64,000 nt of DNA from Shimazuella kribbensis DSM 45090 (GTDB lineage Bacteria; Bacillota; Bacilli; Thermoactinomycetales; Thermoactinomycetaceae), in NCBI RefSeq assembly GCF_000428065.1, contig NZ_ATZF01000005.1, positions 124,001 to 188,000 of the forward strand. The letters are read 5' to 3'. The translations under genes were made by a program, and so were the position numbers. Positions 24,767 to 33,201 of this stretch are shown here, one piece after another. Position 1 is the stretch's first letter, and every line of letters starts with the position of its first letter. Below the pieces are notes generated by a model, which saw only the letters and a program-made list of their open reading frames with translations, was not told where the DNA came from and searched no databases.

Positions 24767-26551
24767 TTAATAGATAGCTTTATCCTTCAAAATAGATTTC
24801 GTTATTTCGACTGCCTTACTCCCATAGGAATTCGTTGCATTTTGTATATTTGTCGCAAAGAAATAAGTGTTCTTTTTTGTCTCTACATATCCGATGAACC
24901 AACCATTGATTTTTTTTCCATTGACACTTCCCGTGCCTGTTTTCCCAGAGAGTCGGACTCCGTTTGATTCCTCTAGTTGAATGACTTTTTTAACTGCTTG
25001 AACATTCTTCTTTTTAAATCCAAATTCGTTTTTATACAAAGCTTTGAGTAATTGTACTTGCTCAATGGGAGAAATCTTTAAGGAGGATTCTATCCAATAT
25101 TGTGAGTTCCCGCCAGAAAGATTGGAATTTCCATAGTCAATTTGCTTGAGATAATTTTGAATCGTAGTTGGAGGAATCTTTTTATCTAATTCCTAGAAGT
25201 ACCAGCTAACGGAACTTTTCATTGCTGTAGATAAATTTTGGTTCTTATTCCATGTATCATAAGGAAATTGCTTTCCATTCCATTTCATGGTGGAATTTTC
25301 GCTTGTGATGATATTGGACTCCAAGGCAAACAATGCACTATAAATTTTGTATGTAGAATTAGGAGAAACTCGCAATGTGCTTTTCCGTTTATTATAGATA
25401 CGATATTGATCAGCTTGCAAATCGTATAAAACAAAGCTGCCTTCATATCCAGCGAAATATTTGCTCAGATCCTCATACATTGTACGTTTGCCATCAAAAT
25501 CGTAACGTTCATCATCGTAAGCCATGACAGAAAAGAGGGGAATTTGAATTGCCACCAAGACTCCCAAAAATAGAAAGATGAAGATGCTTTTTCGTCTCCA
25601 TTGTCTGGATTCAGTTGTGAAAGATGCGATACTTTCAATGCGTTTTTTCACTTGTTTCTTGGAACCGTTTAGCGGTTGTTCCAAAGTGATAAACTTTGGT
25701 CTGGAGAATCTATCTACAAAATGGATAATTGTATTCCCGTATTCTTTATAACATTGTTTATCCAAAGAATGTAAGACTGCACTATCACAAGCGATTTCAC
25801 GATCCAATTTCATCTCTCTAAAGGCTATCCAAACAAGAGGGTGAAACTAGTATAAAATTTGATATAAGACAATCAGGTAATTCGTTTGAACATCTTTATA
25901 TATGTAATGATTTAATTCATGCAAAAAGATATATTTTATCTCATCCAAAGACAGCCATTCATCAATATGAACTGGAAGTACAACATAAGTCTTAAAAAGA
26001 CCAAATGTGAGTGGAGATGTGATAAGAGGTGATTCTCCTATAATCAAATGATTCGATATAGTTAACCTCTTCTTGCATTGTTCGAATAAACTTAGGATTT
26101 CTTGATTTTTTAAGCTCGATACACTTTCCTTAATTCTCTTTAATTGTAACCAAGCTTTTATTGTCAAGGCAGTCATCACGAACATTCCTATTATCCATAT
26201 ACCTATTACTATTTCATTTAGGGATGCCATATCGAACCGAGTTACTGCTAGTGTAAAGTCCTGCATCCAATTTTCCTCTGAGAATACATGCTCATTCGTA
26301 AAAGCAGTAGATGAGCTTAGTCTACTATTTTGAACAATATCCCATGTAAAGTGATTTCCAATGTCAATGAAATGATTTGGTATAAAGGGAACAGTCAATA
26401 TGATTAGAAGAAGAAACCATAAATTATATTTCCATTTCGCGGATAATTGTTTGTAGAATATCTTCCTAATCAGCATAATGATGGCAACAGTAATAGAAGA
26501 CATCAGAAAACTTACTACAAAGTAAGTAAAGAACATACAATTCGTCTCCAT
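24767..26551 (-). pseudogene. blaR1: blaR1 beta-lactam sensor/protease, one frame with two in-frame TAG codons
   Basis: The whole 595-codon frame reads through as BlaR1/MecR1: four membrane helices, M56 zinc protease motif FLHELNHYIYKD, DREIACDSAVL, then an external penicillin-binding sensor with SPNSTYK (active Ser), SVSWYF and KTGTG. It is broken at two places by TAG without loss of frame: at 25847-25849, where QILY*FHPLVW expects Trp, and at 25193-25195, where SWYF*ELDKK expects Gln. Each is one transition from TGG or CAG. Length without the stops is normal. Either a young pseudogene or a gene read by amber suppression. Confidence 0.85.
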
Positions 26552-26811
26552 TTCATCGATCTTTCACTTAAGATATCACATAATTCTATTCTCTTTTAAG
26601 ATAAAGAAATTTGCACGAATATACAAAATTAACAATTGTATTTTATTTATTCATCATTCTACCAGTTTTTTTGCGATACAAATGCAAGAACGGGTCGAGA
26701 ATTTTTTTATTTTGGGCAGATTCAAGATTTATAACGAAAGGTGTGGTAGAGATGTTCAAAGTTTAGAAATCAGCAAGATGTTTTATTCCACTCACTAAAC
26801 AAGGAAAAAAT

Positions 26812-26854
26812 TTGACTCAACAGATTACAAGTGTAGTATTGTATTACAAATGTA
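26812..26854 (+). promoter_or_regulatory. Metallo-beta-lactamase promoter with two BlaI operators
   Basis: TTGACT (26812-26817), 16-nt spacer, TAGTAT (26834-26839). Two boxes with the BlaI core TACA-N2-TGTA: TACAAGTGTA (26826-26835) overlapping the spacer and -10, and TACAAATGTA (26845-26854) over the start region, centres 19 bp apart. A looser TACAA-N9-TTGTA at 26622-26640 could serve blaR1 on the other strand. Confidence 0.8.
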
Positions 26855-26883
26855 ATCAACTAAAAAAAGAGGAGGTTGCATCC

Positions 26884-27040
26884 ATTTTACAAATGATGAA
26901 ACTTATAAGAGTTAGGTAATATTCGACTATTCATGAAATTTCGTAAAAATGTGTTCTATTGTATCCCTTACATACAAGTGGTGACAATTTGGGTAATGTT
27001 TATGTTCATCTATACTTCACTATTTTTTAAAATTGCATGA
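26884..27040 (+). other. Long leader with possible small peptides
   Basis: Between the promoter and the lactamase start is a leader of about 200 nt. GGAGG at 26871-26875 is followed 8 nt later by ATT, opening an 11-codon frame to TAA at 26917. An ATG at 26933 opens a 35-codon frame (MKFRKNVFYCIPYIQVVTIW..., hydrophobic) that ends at 27038-27040, one nucleotide before the lactamase ribosome binding site. These may be remnants or leader peptides; there is no homology to support them. Confidence 0.3.
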
Positions 27041-27059
27041 GGAGAAAGGATTGGTTATC

Positions 27060-27929
27060 TTGAAAACGAAAAAGATAATAACAGTTGTTGGTATTGGATT
27101 ATTAGGATTAAGCCTCTTTATAGGCTCCACGCTCTTTCAGGACGGATCAATGCAAACGAATGCTACGGAAAAAGAAAAACAAACAACAAGTTCAGGTCAA
27201 ATGAAGGATCAATCGAAAAAATCATCTCCCTCACAGATTACCAATGCCGATAAGACGATTGTATTGACGAAATTGAGTGACAAAGTATGGGGACACACTT
27301 CCTACAATGAATGGAATGGCAACACTTTTGACCACAATGGGTTGATCGTTTCTACTTCCAAAGGAGTAGTCCTGATTGATACAGCATGGGATACAGTGGA
27401 CAACTACCAAAAAACAGAAGAGTTATTAAAGATGATTCAAAAACATTTCAAGAAAAAAGTAGTTCTGGCGCTAGTTACGCATGCGCATGATGACAGCATC
27501 GGAGGCATTCAGGCGTTATTGAATGAGGGAATCGATGTACGTAGTACCCTTTTGACAGCAAAACTAGCGAAAGACCGTGGATATCCTTCTCCTAAACCGA
27601 CACTGGATGCAAAACCAGTAATGAAAGTAGGAGACACAGTAGTGGAAGCTTTTTATCCTAGAGAAGGTCATTCGAAGGATAATATTACAGTTTGGCTTCC
27701 TCAATCGAACATATTATTTGGTGGATGCTTCATCAAATCATTAGACGCAAAAGATCTTGGAAATCTCTCTGATGCAAATGTAGCGCAATGGGATGATTCT
27801 GTTCAGAAAGTTATCAATAAGTATCCAACTATCCAAACAGTTGTAGCAGGACATGGAAGTTGGGGAGATAAGAGCTTACTCCTTCACACCATTGATTTGA
27901 TCAAGCAACATACCAATAAAGAGAACTGA
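27060..27929 (+). CDS. Subclass B1 metallo-beta-lactamase
   Basis: 289 residues from TTG at 27060 with GGAGAAAGG upstream. Signal sequence/anchor IITVVGIGLLGLSLFIGSTLF, a linker rich in Ser and Lys, then a B1 lactamase: zinc ligands in THAHDDSIGG, EGHSKDN, GGCFIKS (the Cys ligand, followed by DLGNLSDANV) and VAGHGSWG, plus substrate-region FDHNGLIV. This resembles BcII/Bla2 of Bacillus. Hydrolyses most beta-lactams including carbapenems in the family. Divergent from blaR1-blaI and preceded by BlaI boxes. Confidence 0.93.
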   Translation: MKTKKIITVVGIGLLGLSLFIGSTLFQDGSMQTNATEKEKQTTSSGQMKDQSKKSSPSQITNADKTIVLTKLSDKVWGHTSYNEWNGNTFDHNGLIVSTSKGVVLIDTAWDTVDNYQKTEELLKMIQKHFKKKVVLALVTHAHDDSIGGIQALLNEGIDVRSTLLTAKLAKDRGYPSPKPTLDAKPVMKVGDTVVEAFYPREGHSKDNITVWLPQSNILFGGCFIKSLDAKDLGNLSDANVAQWDDSVQKVINKYPTIQTVVAGHGSWGDKSLLLHTIDLIKQHTNKEN

Positions 27930-27968
27930 ACGAATGCCCTTACTTTTTTGTATAAGTAGAAAAATAAA

Positions 27969-28003
27969 GAAAACACCTTCTCCCTAAAGTGGAAGGTGTT
28001 TTC
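27969..28003 (+). terminator. Terminator of the metallo-beta-lactamase gene
   Basis: GAAAACACCTTC pairs with GAAGGTGTTTTC (12 bp) around an 11-nt loop, followed by TATTTAG. Symmetrical, so possibly bidirectional. Confidence 0.7.
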
Positions 28004-28127
28004 TATTTAGCGGATTTTTTTGTTTGATCTAGAGAATCTTGTATAAGTTAATACTATGTTCTGGTAACGCGTTACCATCTTGCAATAAAATCAATTATTT
28101 GAGAAAATAATAAATCTAGACGGAATA

Positions 28128-28331
28128 ATGTTCATTCGAGTGGAGAACGTAGTGGTTTTCAAGAAGATTCAGGCCGCTCTCACGAATGCAGCAACGGATG
28201 CTTATCTGCGGCAACACAGGGAAACCACCGAAGATGAATTCCTCCGCCCTGCTGGAGATCAGGGTGCCAAAATTCTGGATGACATTCGGAATGGCAAGGA
28301 TCCTGACGACGACAGCCAGAAAGGCAAGTAG
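28128..28331 (+). CDS. Small acidic hypothetical protein in a GC-rich patch
   Basis: 67 residues: IRVENVVVFKKIQAALTNAA..., ending NGKDPDDDSQKGK, strongly acidic then basic at the tail. Composition here is about 55% GC, well above the surroundings, and a GC-rich hairpin follows at 28394. I do not recognise a family. The clean codon use and its own hairpin argue for a real, recently acquired gene or the 3' end of one. Confidence 0.4.
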   Translation: MFIRVENVVVFKKIQAALTNAATDAYLRQHRETTEDEFLRPAGDQGAKILDDIRNGKDPDDDSQKGK

Positions 28332-28393
28332 CTCTGTCTAGAATCCAAATGGCGTAGGTTTTTCGATTCCTATGCTGGCTCCTGAGGGGGCAT

Positions 28394-28426
28394 GGCCTGC
28401 TGACGTCTTTATGATGTCGGCAGGCC
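28394..28426 (+). terminator. GC-rich hairpin after the small acidic ORF
   Basis: GGCCTGCTGAC pairs with GTCGGCAGGCC with one G-U pair; loop of 11 nt, then GCGTACTTTT. The T-run is short and displaced, so terminator function is only likely. Confidence 0.4.
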
Positions 28427-28732
28427 GCGTACTTTTAAAGGATTTATTTCGATATTTCCATCTTATGTGTAGGAACTTTAACCTTTTGGTTTTGTATAAG
28501 AATTTGTGCAAATGTGCTTCGTTTTCATATTTTAGAGTTATATGAGATGATTTCTATCAGCAAAGAAAAAAAAGACGGCCTCCTATTCATGAAGGGCGTT
28601 TTTCTTTTTTGTGCACCCAACATCGACGGCTTGGTACTGATAAGAAAGTTGTTTCCCTAGGCATTTGTCACGAATCCATTCACTGTACATATACTGCCCA
28701 GAGAGTATGGCTAGAGAAATGGGGCAGTGAAA

Positions 28733-29377
28733 ATGGCAAAGAATCCATGGAAAGAATACACTAGACCAGGACTCGAGTTCTTTTTTGACCTCAATCAAAA
28801 TCGATTAAATACACGTAATGATGAAAATTTTATTAACCGACTAGGAAGAGACAATTTAAACACATTGGGGAATAATTCTCTATTAGATATTTATTTGAGC
28901 AAAGGTCGAGTGGTAGAACCCCACTATCATCAGAATGCTGCGGAGTTGGTGTATTGTATTTCTGGGAGTGTTTTGGTATCTCTTATCAATCCATTTACAA
29001 ACCAAAGATCAGATATTCCGATTACACCTGGGCAAGTGGCAAATATCCCAAAAGGTTGGTGGCATTGGGAAGAGGCAACCACAGATGGTACCCATTTGCT
29101 TGCGATTTTCGATGCACCCTATCCAGAATATATTTTTGGATCTGATTTATTAACCAAAACCCCAATTGAAGTCTTATCTCATACGTATTGTTTAGATCCA
29201 AAGCTTCTTAAGAAAGCATTGGCTCCTTTGAACAACGAGACCATTGTGATTGGTCCTACAGATGAGTGTGTTGCTGATACTTATGGTCGAAAACCAAAGA
29301 CAAAATCTGAGGTCAAATCATCTAAAAGATCAACATCATCTATCGAAAATTCGGATTATCCTTATCCATACTGGTAG
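28733..29377 (+). CDS. Cupin-domain protein, oxalate decarboxylase-like
   Basis: 214 residues. Cupin motif 1 is EPHYHQNAAELVYCISG (two His and Glu metal ligands) and motif 2 PGQVANIPKGWWHWEE. Single cupin, with a Ser/Lys-rich C-terminal tail ending DYPYPYW. This resembles small manganese cupins related to oxalate decarboxylase found among Bacillales spore-associated proteins. ATG at 28733 with GGGG 8 nt upstream (a GTG two codons earlier is possible). Stands alone between hairpins; spore location is a guess. Confidence 0.75.
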   Translation: MAKNPWKEYTRPGLEFFFDLNQNRLNTRNDENFINRLGRDNLNTLGNNSLLDIYLSKGRVVEPHYHQNAAELVYCISGSVLVSLINPFTNQRSDIPITPGQVANIPKGWWHWEEATTDGTHLLAIFDAPYPEYIFGSDLLTKTPIEVLSHTYCLDPKLLKKALAPLNNETIVIGPTDECVADTYGRKPKTKSEVKSSKRSTSSIENSDYPYPYW

Positions 29378-29405
29378 GAATGATTTAAAAAATTGGTGAG
29401 CATCA

Positions 29406-29442
29406 AAAAGACATCTTTCCTACTGTTGGAAGGGTGTTTTGT
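29406..29442 (+). terminator. Terminator of the cupin gene
   Basis: AAAAGACATCTTTCC pairs with GGAAGGGTGTTTTG with wobble pairs, then GTGTTT. Confidence 0.55.
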
Positions 29443-29575
29443 GTTTCATGAACAAGATATTCGTCGTGAAATGTTATGGTATTTCTAATCATTTTCCGTA
29501 TTTTAGGCATTCAAAGGGAAAAGTAATAAAAACTCTTTTTTCGGATTGTAAGCTTGTAGGAAAGAGGAAGAAATG

Positions 29576-30223
29576 ATGAATGTACTTATCGCAGATGATG
29601 AAAAACAAATGTTATCTATTTTAAGAGCTTATTTTGAAAAAGAAGGTTTTCAAGTAGATACAGCAGGAGATGGTCAGGCTGCTTTGAACCTTTTTTATGA
29701 GAAGGTGTATGATTTGGTAATTCTGGATTGGATGATGCAAAAAGGAAATGGGATTGCTACTTGTCGTGAAATGAAAGAAAAGAGAGATACAAAAATTCTT
29801 CTGTTGACTGCCAAGAGCGAAGTGGAAGATGAAATCATAGCTTTGGAAGCAGGGGCAGATGATTATCTTCGTAAACCATTTCATCCACGTGTTTTAATTG
29901 CAAGAGCGAAACGACTCGTCAGATCGAATCAACAATGGAAATATGGTGATATCACAATCAATTTTGAGGCAAAAAAAATATATCGGAAGGATGTTGATCT
30001 TATGGCGACAAGGATTGAATTTGAGTTAGTAAAATGTTTAGCCACTCATAAAGGACAAATTCTTAGTCGCAAACAATTACTGGATAGGGTATGGGGATTA
30101 GATTATATAGGAGAAGAGCGGACAGTGGATACTCATATTCGTCGGGTACGTGAAAAGGTTGGGGAGTATTGGATCAAAACGCATCGCGGAATAGGATATA
30201 GTTGGGAAGATAACCATGAGTAA
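29576..30223 (+). CDS. OmpR-family response regulator
   Basis: 215 residues: ADDEKQ, Asp in LVILDWMMQKGNG, Thr-Ala in LLLTAKSE, Lys in DYLRKPFHP, winged helix to VDTHIRRVREKVGEYWIKTHRGIGYSW. The second ATG at 29576 is preferred because AGAGG lies 8 nt upstream. The receiver is shorter between D and K than usual regulators but within range. Its last 8 nt overlap the kinase gene. Confidence 0.9.
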   Translation: MNVLIADDEKQMLSILRAYFEKEGFQVDTAGDGQAALNLFYEKVYDLVILDWMMQKGNGIATCREMKEKRDTKILLLTAKSEVEDEIIALEAGADDYLRKPFHPRVLIARAKRLVRSNQQWKYGDITINFEAKKIYRKDVDLMATRIEFELVKCLATHKGQILSRKQLLDRVWGLDYIGEERTVDTHIRRVREKVGEYWIKTHRGIGYSWEDNHE

Positions 30224-31595
30224 GTTAGGCAACAAAATTGCGGTTCGTATTTCTATGATTATTTTAAGTTTGTTATTATGCTTATTTTTGATGACTAAAT
30301 TTCTCCTCCCATCTTATTCTTTGTATCAAAATAAACAAAAGCTGATAAAAATTTCGGAAGAAATAAAGAAGACGGACAAAACTAAGCTTTTGATGAAAAT
30401 AGCGGAATGGAATAATGATATGGATGTTACGGTTGTTTTTGTTCCTACATCTCGGTCGATTGAGCACCTAAACGATACAGTTACATTTTTACTGAAGAAA
30501 CAAGGAATTTCCTTAAATCGGTTTTGGATATCAGCAGAAGTGATCCAAAAGTTGGAGCAGGGACAAGCGATTAATCGCATCTATGATCAACGAAAGCAAA
30601 AGTCTAGTTTCTATGTTCGTTTTATTCAAAAGGATAATCAATTGATAGTAATTGGTATCTCCTTGGTACATATGGAAGCAATGATAAAGATGGTTAATCA
30701 ATTCAATGCTATCTTTTTTATCCTTACTTTAATTATTACTTTGATATGGGTATACATTTTTTCAAAGCGGATCACTCAACCAATCAGGGAGTTAAACAAA
30801 TTAGCTCAAGAAATTGCAGAATTGAAGTTCCAACAGGTTCAGATTGAAACACGAGATGAAATAGAAGATTTAGCAAAGTCAATCAATAAAATGAGTAGGA
30901 ATTTACAACAAGCACATTTAGAGTTGAAGAAAAAAAATCTAAACTTAAAGCATTTAACATCAAATTTAACTCACGAATTGAAAACGCCACTTGCTTTGAT
31001 TCAGGCGTATGCAAGTGGGATTCAGGATGATTTGGATGATGGAACTTATCTTGAGACTATTATAAGCCAGACAATACGTATATCTGATCTAATTGATGAA
31101 TTGTTGAGGTTTGTACAGTTGGAACAAAATTTATTTCATTTTACTTCTCTTGATCCAGTGTCTTTGTGGGAATCTTGTTTGAATGAACATCAAGTGATTT
31201 TTGAAAGAGAAGAGATTATTTGCAGCTATACAGCATTACCGAAAGAGCCATGGACTATTTATGCCGACCCTGATAAATTAAAAATGGTTTTTCATAACTT
31301 ACTAAGTAATGCAACAAAGTATACCGATAACAAATCGATAGTGATTCATTGGTCTAAGAATCAATCCATTCTATCCTTCCATATATCCAATGGAAGGGAG
31401 AAAGAAATAGAGGATTTAGCAAGGATCTGGGATCCGTTCACTGTTTTAGCTGATTCAAGGGATAAAAAAAAGTCAGGAACTGGTTTGGGATTGGCAATAG
31501 TGAAATCAATCTTGGATCGACACCATTATCGTTATCGAGTAGATCAAGAAAATGGTTGGTTTACCTTAACCATTGATATGCTGCTGATAACATAA
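30216..31595 (+). CDS. Sensor histidine kinase
   Basis: 459 residues. N-terminal helix (about 10-30), extracytoplasmic sensor of about 130 residues, second helix (about 165-187), HAMP, H-box LTHELKTPLALIQAYASGI, N-box NLLSNATKYT, and KSGTGLGLAIVKS. The G1 box reads SNGREKEIED and lacks the DxGxG seen in most kinases, which may reduce ATP binding or be a natural variant of the VanS-like group. Overlaps its regulator. Followed by the small ORF and the phosphoesterase. Confidence 0.88.
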   Translation: MSKLGNKIAVRISMIILSLLLCLFLMTKFLLPSYSLYQNKQKLIKISEEIKKTDKTKLLMKIAEWNNDMDVTVVFVPTSRSIEHLNDTVTFLLKKQGISLNRFWISAEVIQKLEQGQAINRIYDQRKQKSSFYVRFIQKDNQLIVIGISLVHMEAMIKMVNQFNAIFFILTLIITLIWVYIFSKRITQPIRELNKLAQEIAELKFQQVQIETRDEIEDLAKSINKMSRNLQQAHLELKKKNLNLKHLTSNLTHELKTPLALIQAYASGIQDDLDDGTYLETIISQTIRISDLIDELLRFVQLEQNLFHFTSLDPVSLWESCLNEHQVIFEREEIICSYTALPKEPWTIYADPDKLKMVFHNLLSNATKYTDNKSIVIHWSKNQSILSFHISNGREKEIEDLARIWDPFTVLADSRDKKKSGTGLGLAIVKSILDRHHYRYRVDQENGWFTLTIDMLLIT

Positions 31596-31669
31596 AAAGG
31601 GAAATGAAGGATTGTCAAACTGATGTAACATTTACCTCTTACCATTAGATGAGTAGGAGGTATTTTCAA

Positions 31670-31762
31670 TTGAAGAGAATATGGATGAATACAACTAAAA
31701 ATCTAGGATTAGATGTTTTATGTACTGCACCGTTTCAAAAGGGGTATTCCCATGACGAATAA
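31670..31762 (+). CDS. Small ORF overlapping the phosphoesterase start
   Basis: 30 residues, MKRIWMNTTKNLGLDVLCTAPFQKGYSHDE, from a TTG with a very strong TAGGAGGT 9 nt upstream; its stop lies 8 nt inside the next gene in another frame. The stretch LGLDVLCTAPF is reminiscent of a short precursor or coupling peptide but I recognise no family, and no modification enzyme is near. Likely translated because of its ribosome binding site. Confidence 0.4.
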   Translation: MKRIWMNTTKNLGLDVLCTAPFQKGYSHDE

Positions 31763-32609
31763 TCCAGTACTTAGTAGAAGGAGCTTCTTGAAAAAGAGTC
31801 TACAATTTGTGATCGGTATGGCTGGTACAATGGGTTTATCTAGTATTTATGTACATTGGGTTGAACCATATTTAATAGAAACTAGCCATATTAGTATTGT
31901 TCTTCCCAATTTACCAAAGGCATTTGAAGGATTCCGTATTTGCCATTTCAGTGATTTGCATTTAGGGTTTTATATGGAACCGGAAAAATTGGCTTCTGTG
32001 GTTAAACGAATAAAAAAAAGCTCGCCAGATTTAATTTGTTTTACAGGAGATTTATTTGATCATGAGCCTGTGGAAATATCGAAAACGATCGATTATTTGG
32101 CTCAACTGGAAGCTCCATTTGGGAAAAATGCTGTGCTCGGCAACCATGATAACTGGGGGAACCGAAGATCAGTTCACAAAGTTTTACAAAAAGCAGGCTT
32201 TTCTGTTCTGCACAATTTCCATAAAGTGATTCGAAAACAATCGGATGATTTATATATTGCTGGTGTGGACGATCCTTGGGTAGGCGATGGAAATATACAG
32301 CAAGCAATGAAAGGTATCCCAAAAGATGCTTGTACCATTCTTTTGGCCCACGAACCAGATTTTGCAGATGAGTTTTCTTTCTATCCAATTGACCTGCAAT
32401 TATCTGGACATAGTCATGGTGGCCAAGTCCGTTTACCTTTGATTGGAGCCTTATATACCCCGCCGCATTCGCACAAATACTCAAGCGGTTTGTATCAGGT
32501 TAATTCTAAGTTGCAGGTCTATACAACAAGGGGATTGGGCATTACCAGATATCCGATTCGACTGAATTGTCGTCCTGAGATAACAATGATTACATTAAAA
32601 TCGGTTTGA
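31752..32609 (+). CDS. Tat-exported metallophosphoesterase, YkuE-like
   Basis: 285 residues. Twin-arginine signal SRRSFLKKSLQFVIG at residues 8-22. Calcineurin-like phosphoesterase motifs in order: FSDLHLG, FTGDLFD, GNHDNWG, LLAHEPD, LSGHSHGGQ. B. subtilis YkuE is a Tat-dependent, wall-attached metallophosphoesterase, and the layout agrees. ATG at 31752 with AAAAGGGG 7 nt upstream; an earlier in-frame start would hide the Tat motif deep in the chain. No tatA/tatC is in the window. Confidence 0.9.
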   Translation: MTNNPVLSRRSFLKKSLQFVIGMAGTMGLSSIYVHWVEPYLIETSHISIVLPNLPKAFEGFRICHFSDLHLGFYMEPEKLASVVKRIKKSSPDLICFTGDLFDHEPVEISKTIDYLAQLEAPFGKNAVLGNHDNWGNRRSVHKVLQKAGFSVLHNFHKVIRKQSDDLYIAGVDDPWVGDGNIQQAMKGIPKDACTILLAHEPDFADEFSFYPIDLQLSGHSHGGQVRLPLIGALYTPPHSHKYSSGLYQVNSKLQVYTTRGLGITRYPIRLNCRPEITMITLKSV

Positions 32610-32699
32610 TTTGTTTTCGTTAAATCTTACGATCAATCATATAGATGTCCTGACCTTTTTTTTCTGTTCTGAGGGAAGTTTTTCTGGGTTTAACGAATT

Positions 32700-33136
32700 T
32701 TTGACACTCCACATGGCTGAAGCCATGGGATTCTTGGGACGGTAGCCTTCTGACTACTTCATTACCAAGCTAGCTCCGTGAGTCCCACGGTTGAACAGAG
32801 TTTTGTTGCTTTCGTCATAGCATAGACTTACTGCTTGGTTTTCGCATTTCAGTCTAGCCATTTTTCGGTACGCATAGCATTTTACGTGCAAAACGATTGG
32901 TTTGCACAACCCTATATACTATCCATTTTTCAAAGAGCAACTGCCGATAGTTTAACAACAGAATGTATGTTTGTAAAATGTTTTTTGAAAAAATTTCCAG
33001 ACTTGTGAGAGGTAGAAACCTCCCTCGTCTGCAAAGTGAGACTTGCCACTTTAGTGGCTTAGCGAAACTTGTACTCCAGTGTTAGTGACGCTCGCTTTCA
33101 TCCCACGATTCAAACCGTGGGTTTTCACACTCGCAA
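32700..33136 (-). mobile_element. tnpB-less IS605/IS1341-type element E2 (about 437 bp)
   Basis: Read on the minus strand it starts TTGCGAGTG, has the left-end hairpin CCCACGGTTTGAATCGTGGG, shares TTTACAAACATACATTC with the intact TnpB element at 51606, and ends with CCCAAGAATC.CA, hairpin CATGGCT-AGCCATG and GTGGAGTGTCAAA, matching its right end. Just before the right end, KLCSTVGLTELAW* is a TnpB-like C-terminus. So the element keeps both ends and the presumed omega-RNA region while the nuclease gene is deleted. It sits against the terminator of a DedA gene. Confidence 0.8.
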
Positions 33137-33143
33137 GACTATA

Positions 33144-33178
33144 AAAAAACCCCTTTATAGGATATAAAGAGGCCTTTA
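33144..33178 (-). terminator. Terminator of DedA copy B
   Basis: On the minus strand CCTCTTTATA pairs with TATAAAGGGG and is followed by TTTTTTT. Confidence 0.75.
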
Positions 33179-33201
33179 TGTATATGAGTTTTCTATTTTT
33201 G

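Noticed and set aside
25190-25850. Genome-wide recoding of TAG as a sense codon
   Set aside because: Several intact genes here end with TAG (for example the DUF6526 gene at 2002, the small membrane gene at 2674 and the cupin at 29377), so general recoding is unlikely; only suppression or decay remain for blaR1.
26622-26640. TACAA-N9-TTGTA as a third BlaI operator
   Set aside because: The spacing differs from the TACA-N2-TGTA core; kept only as a possible weak site.
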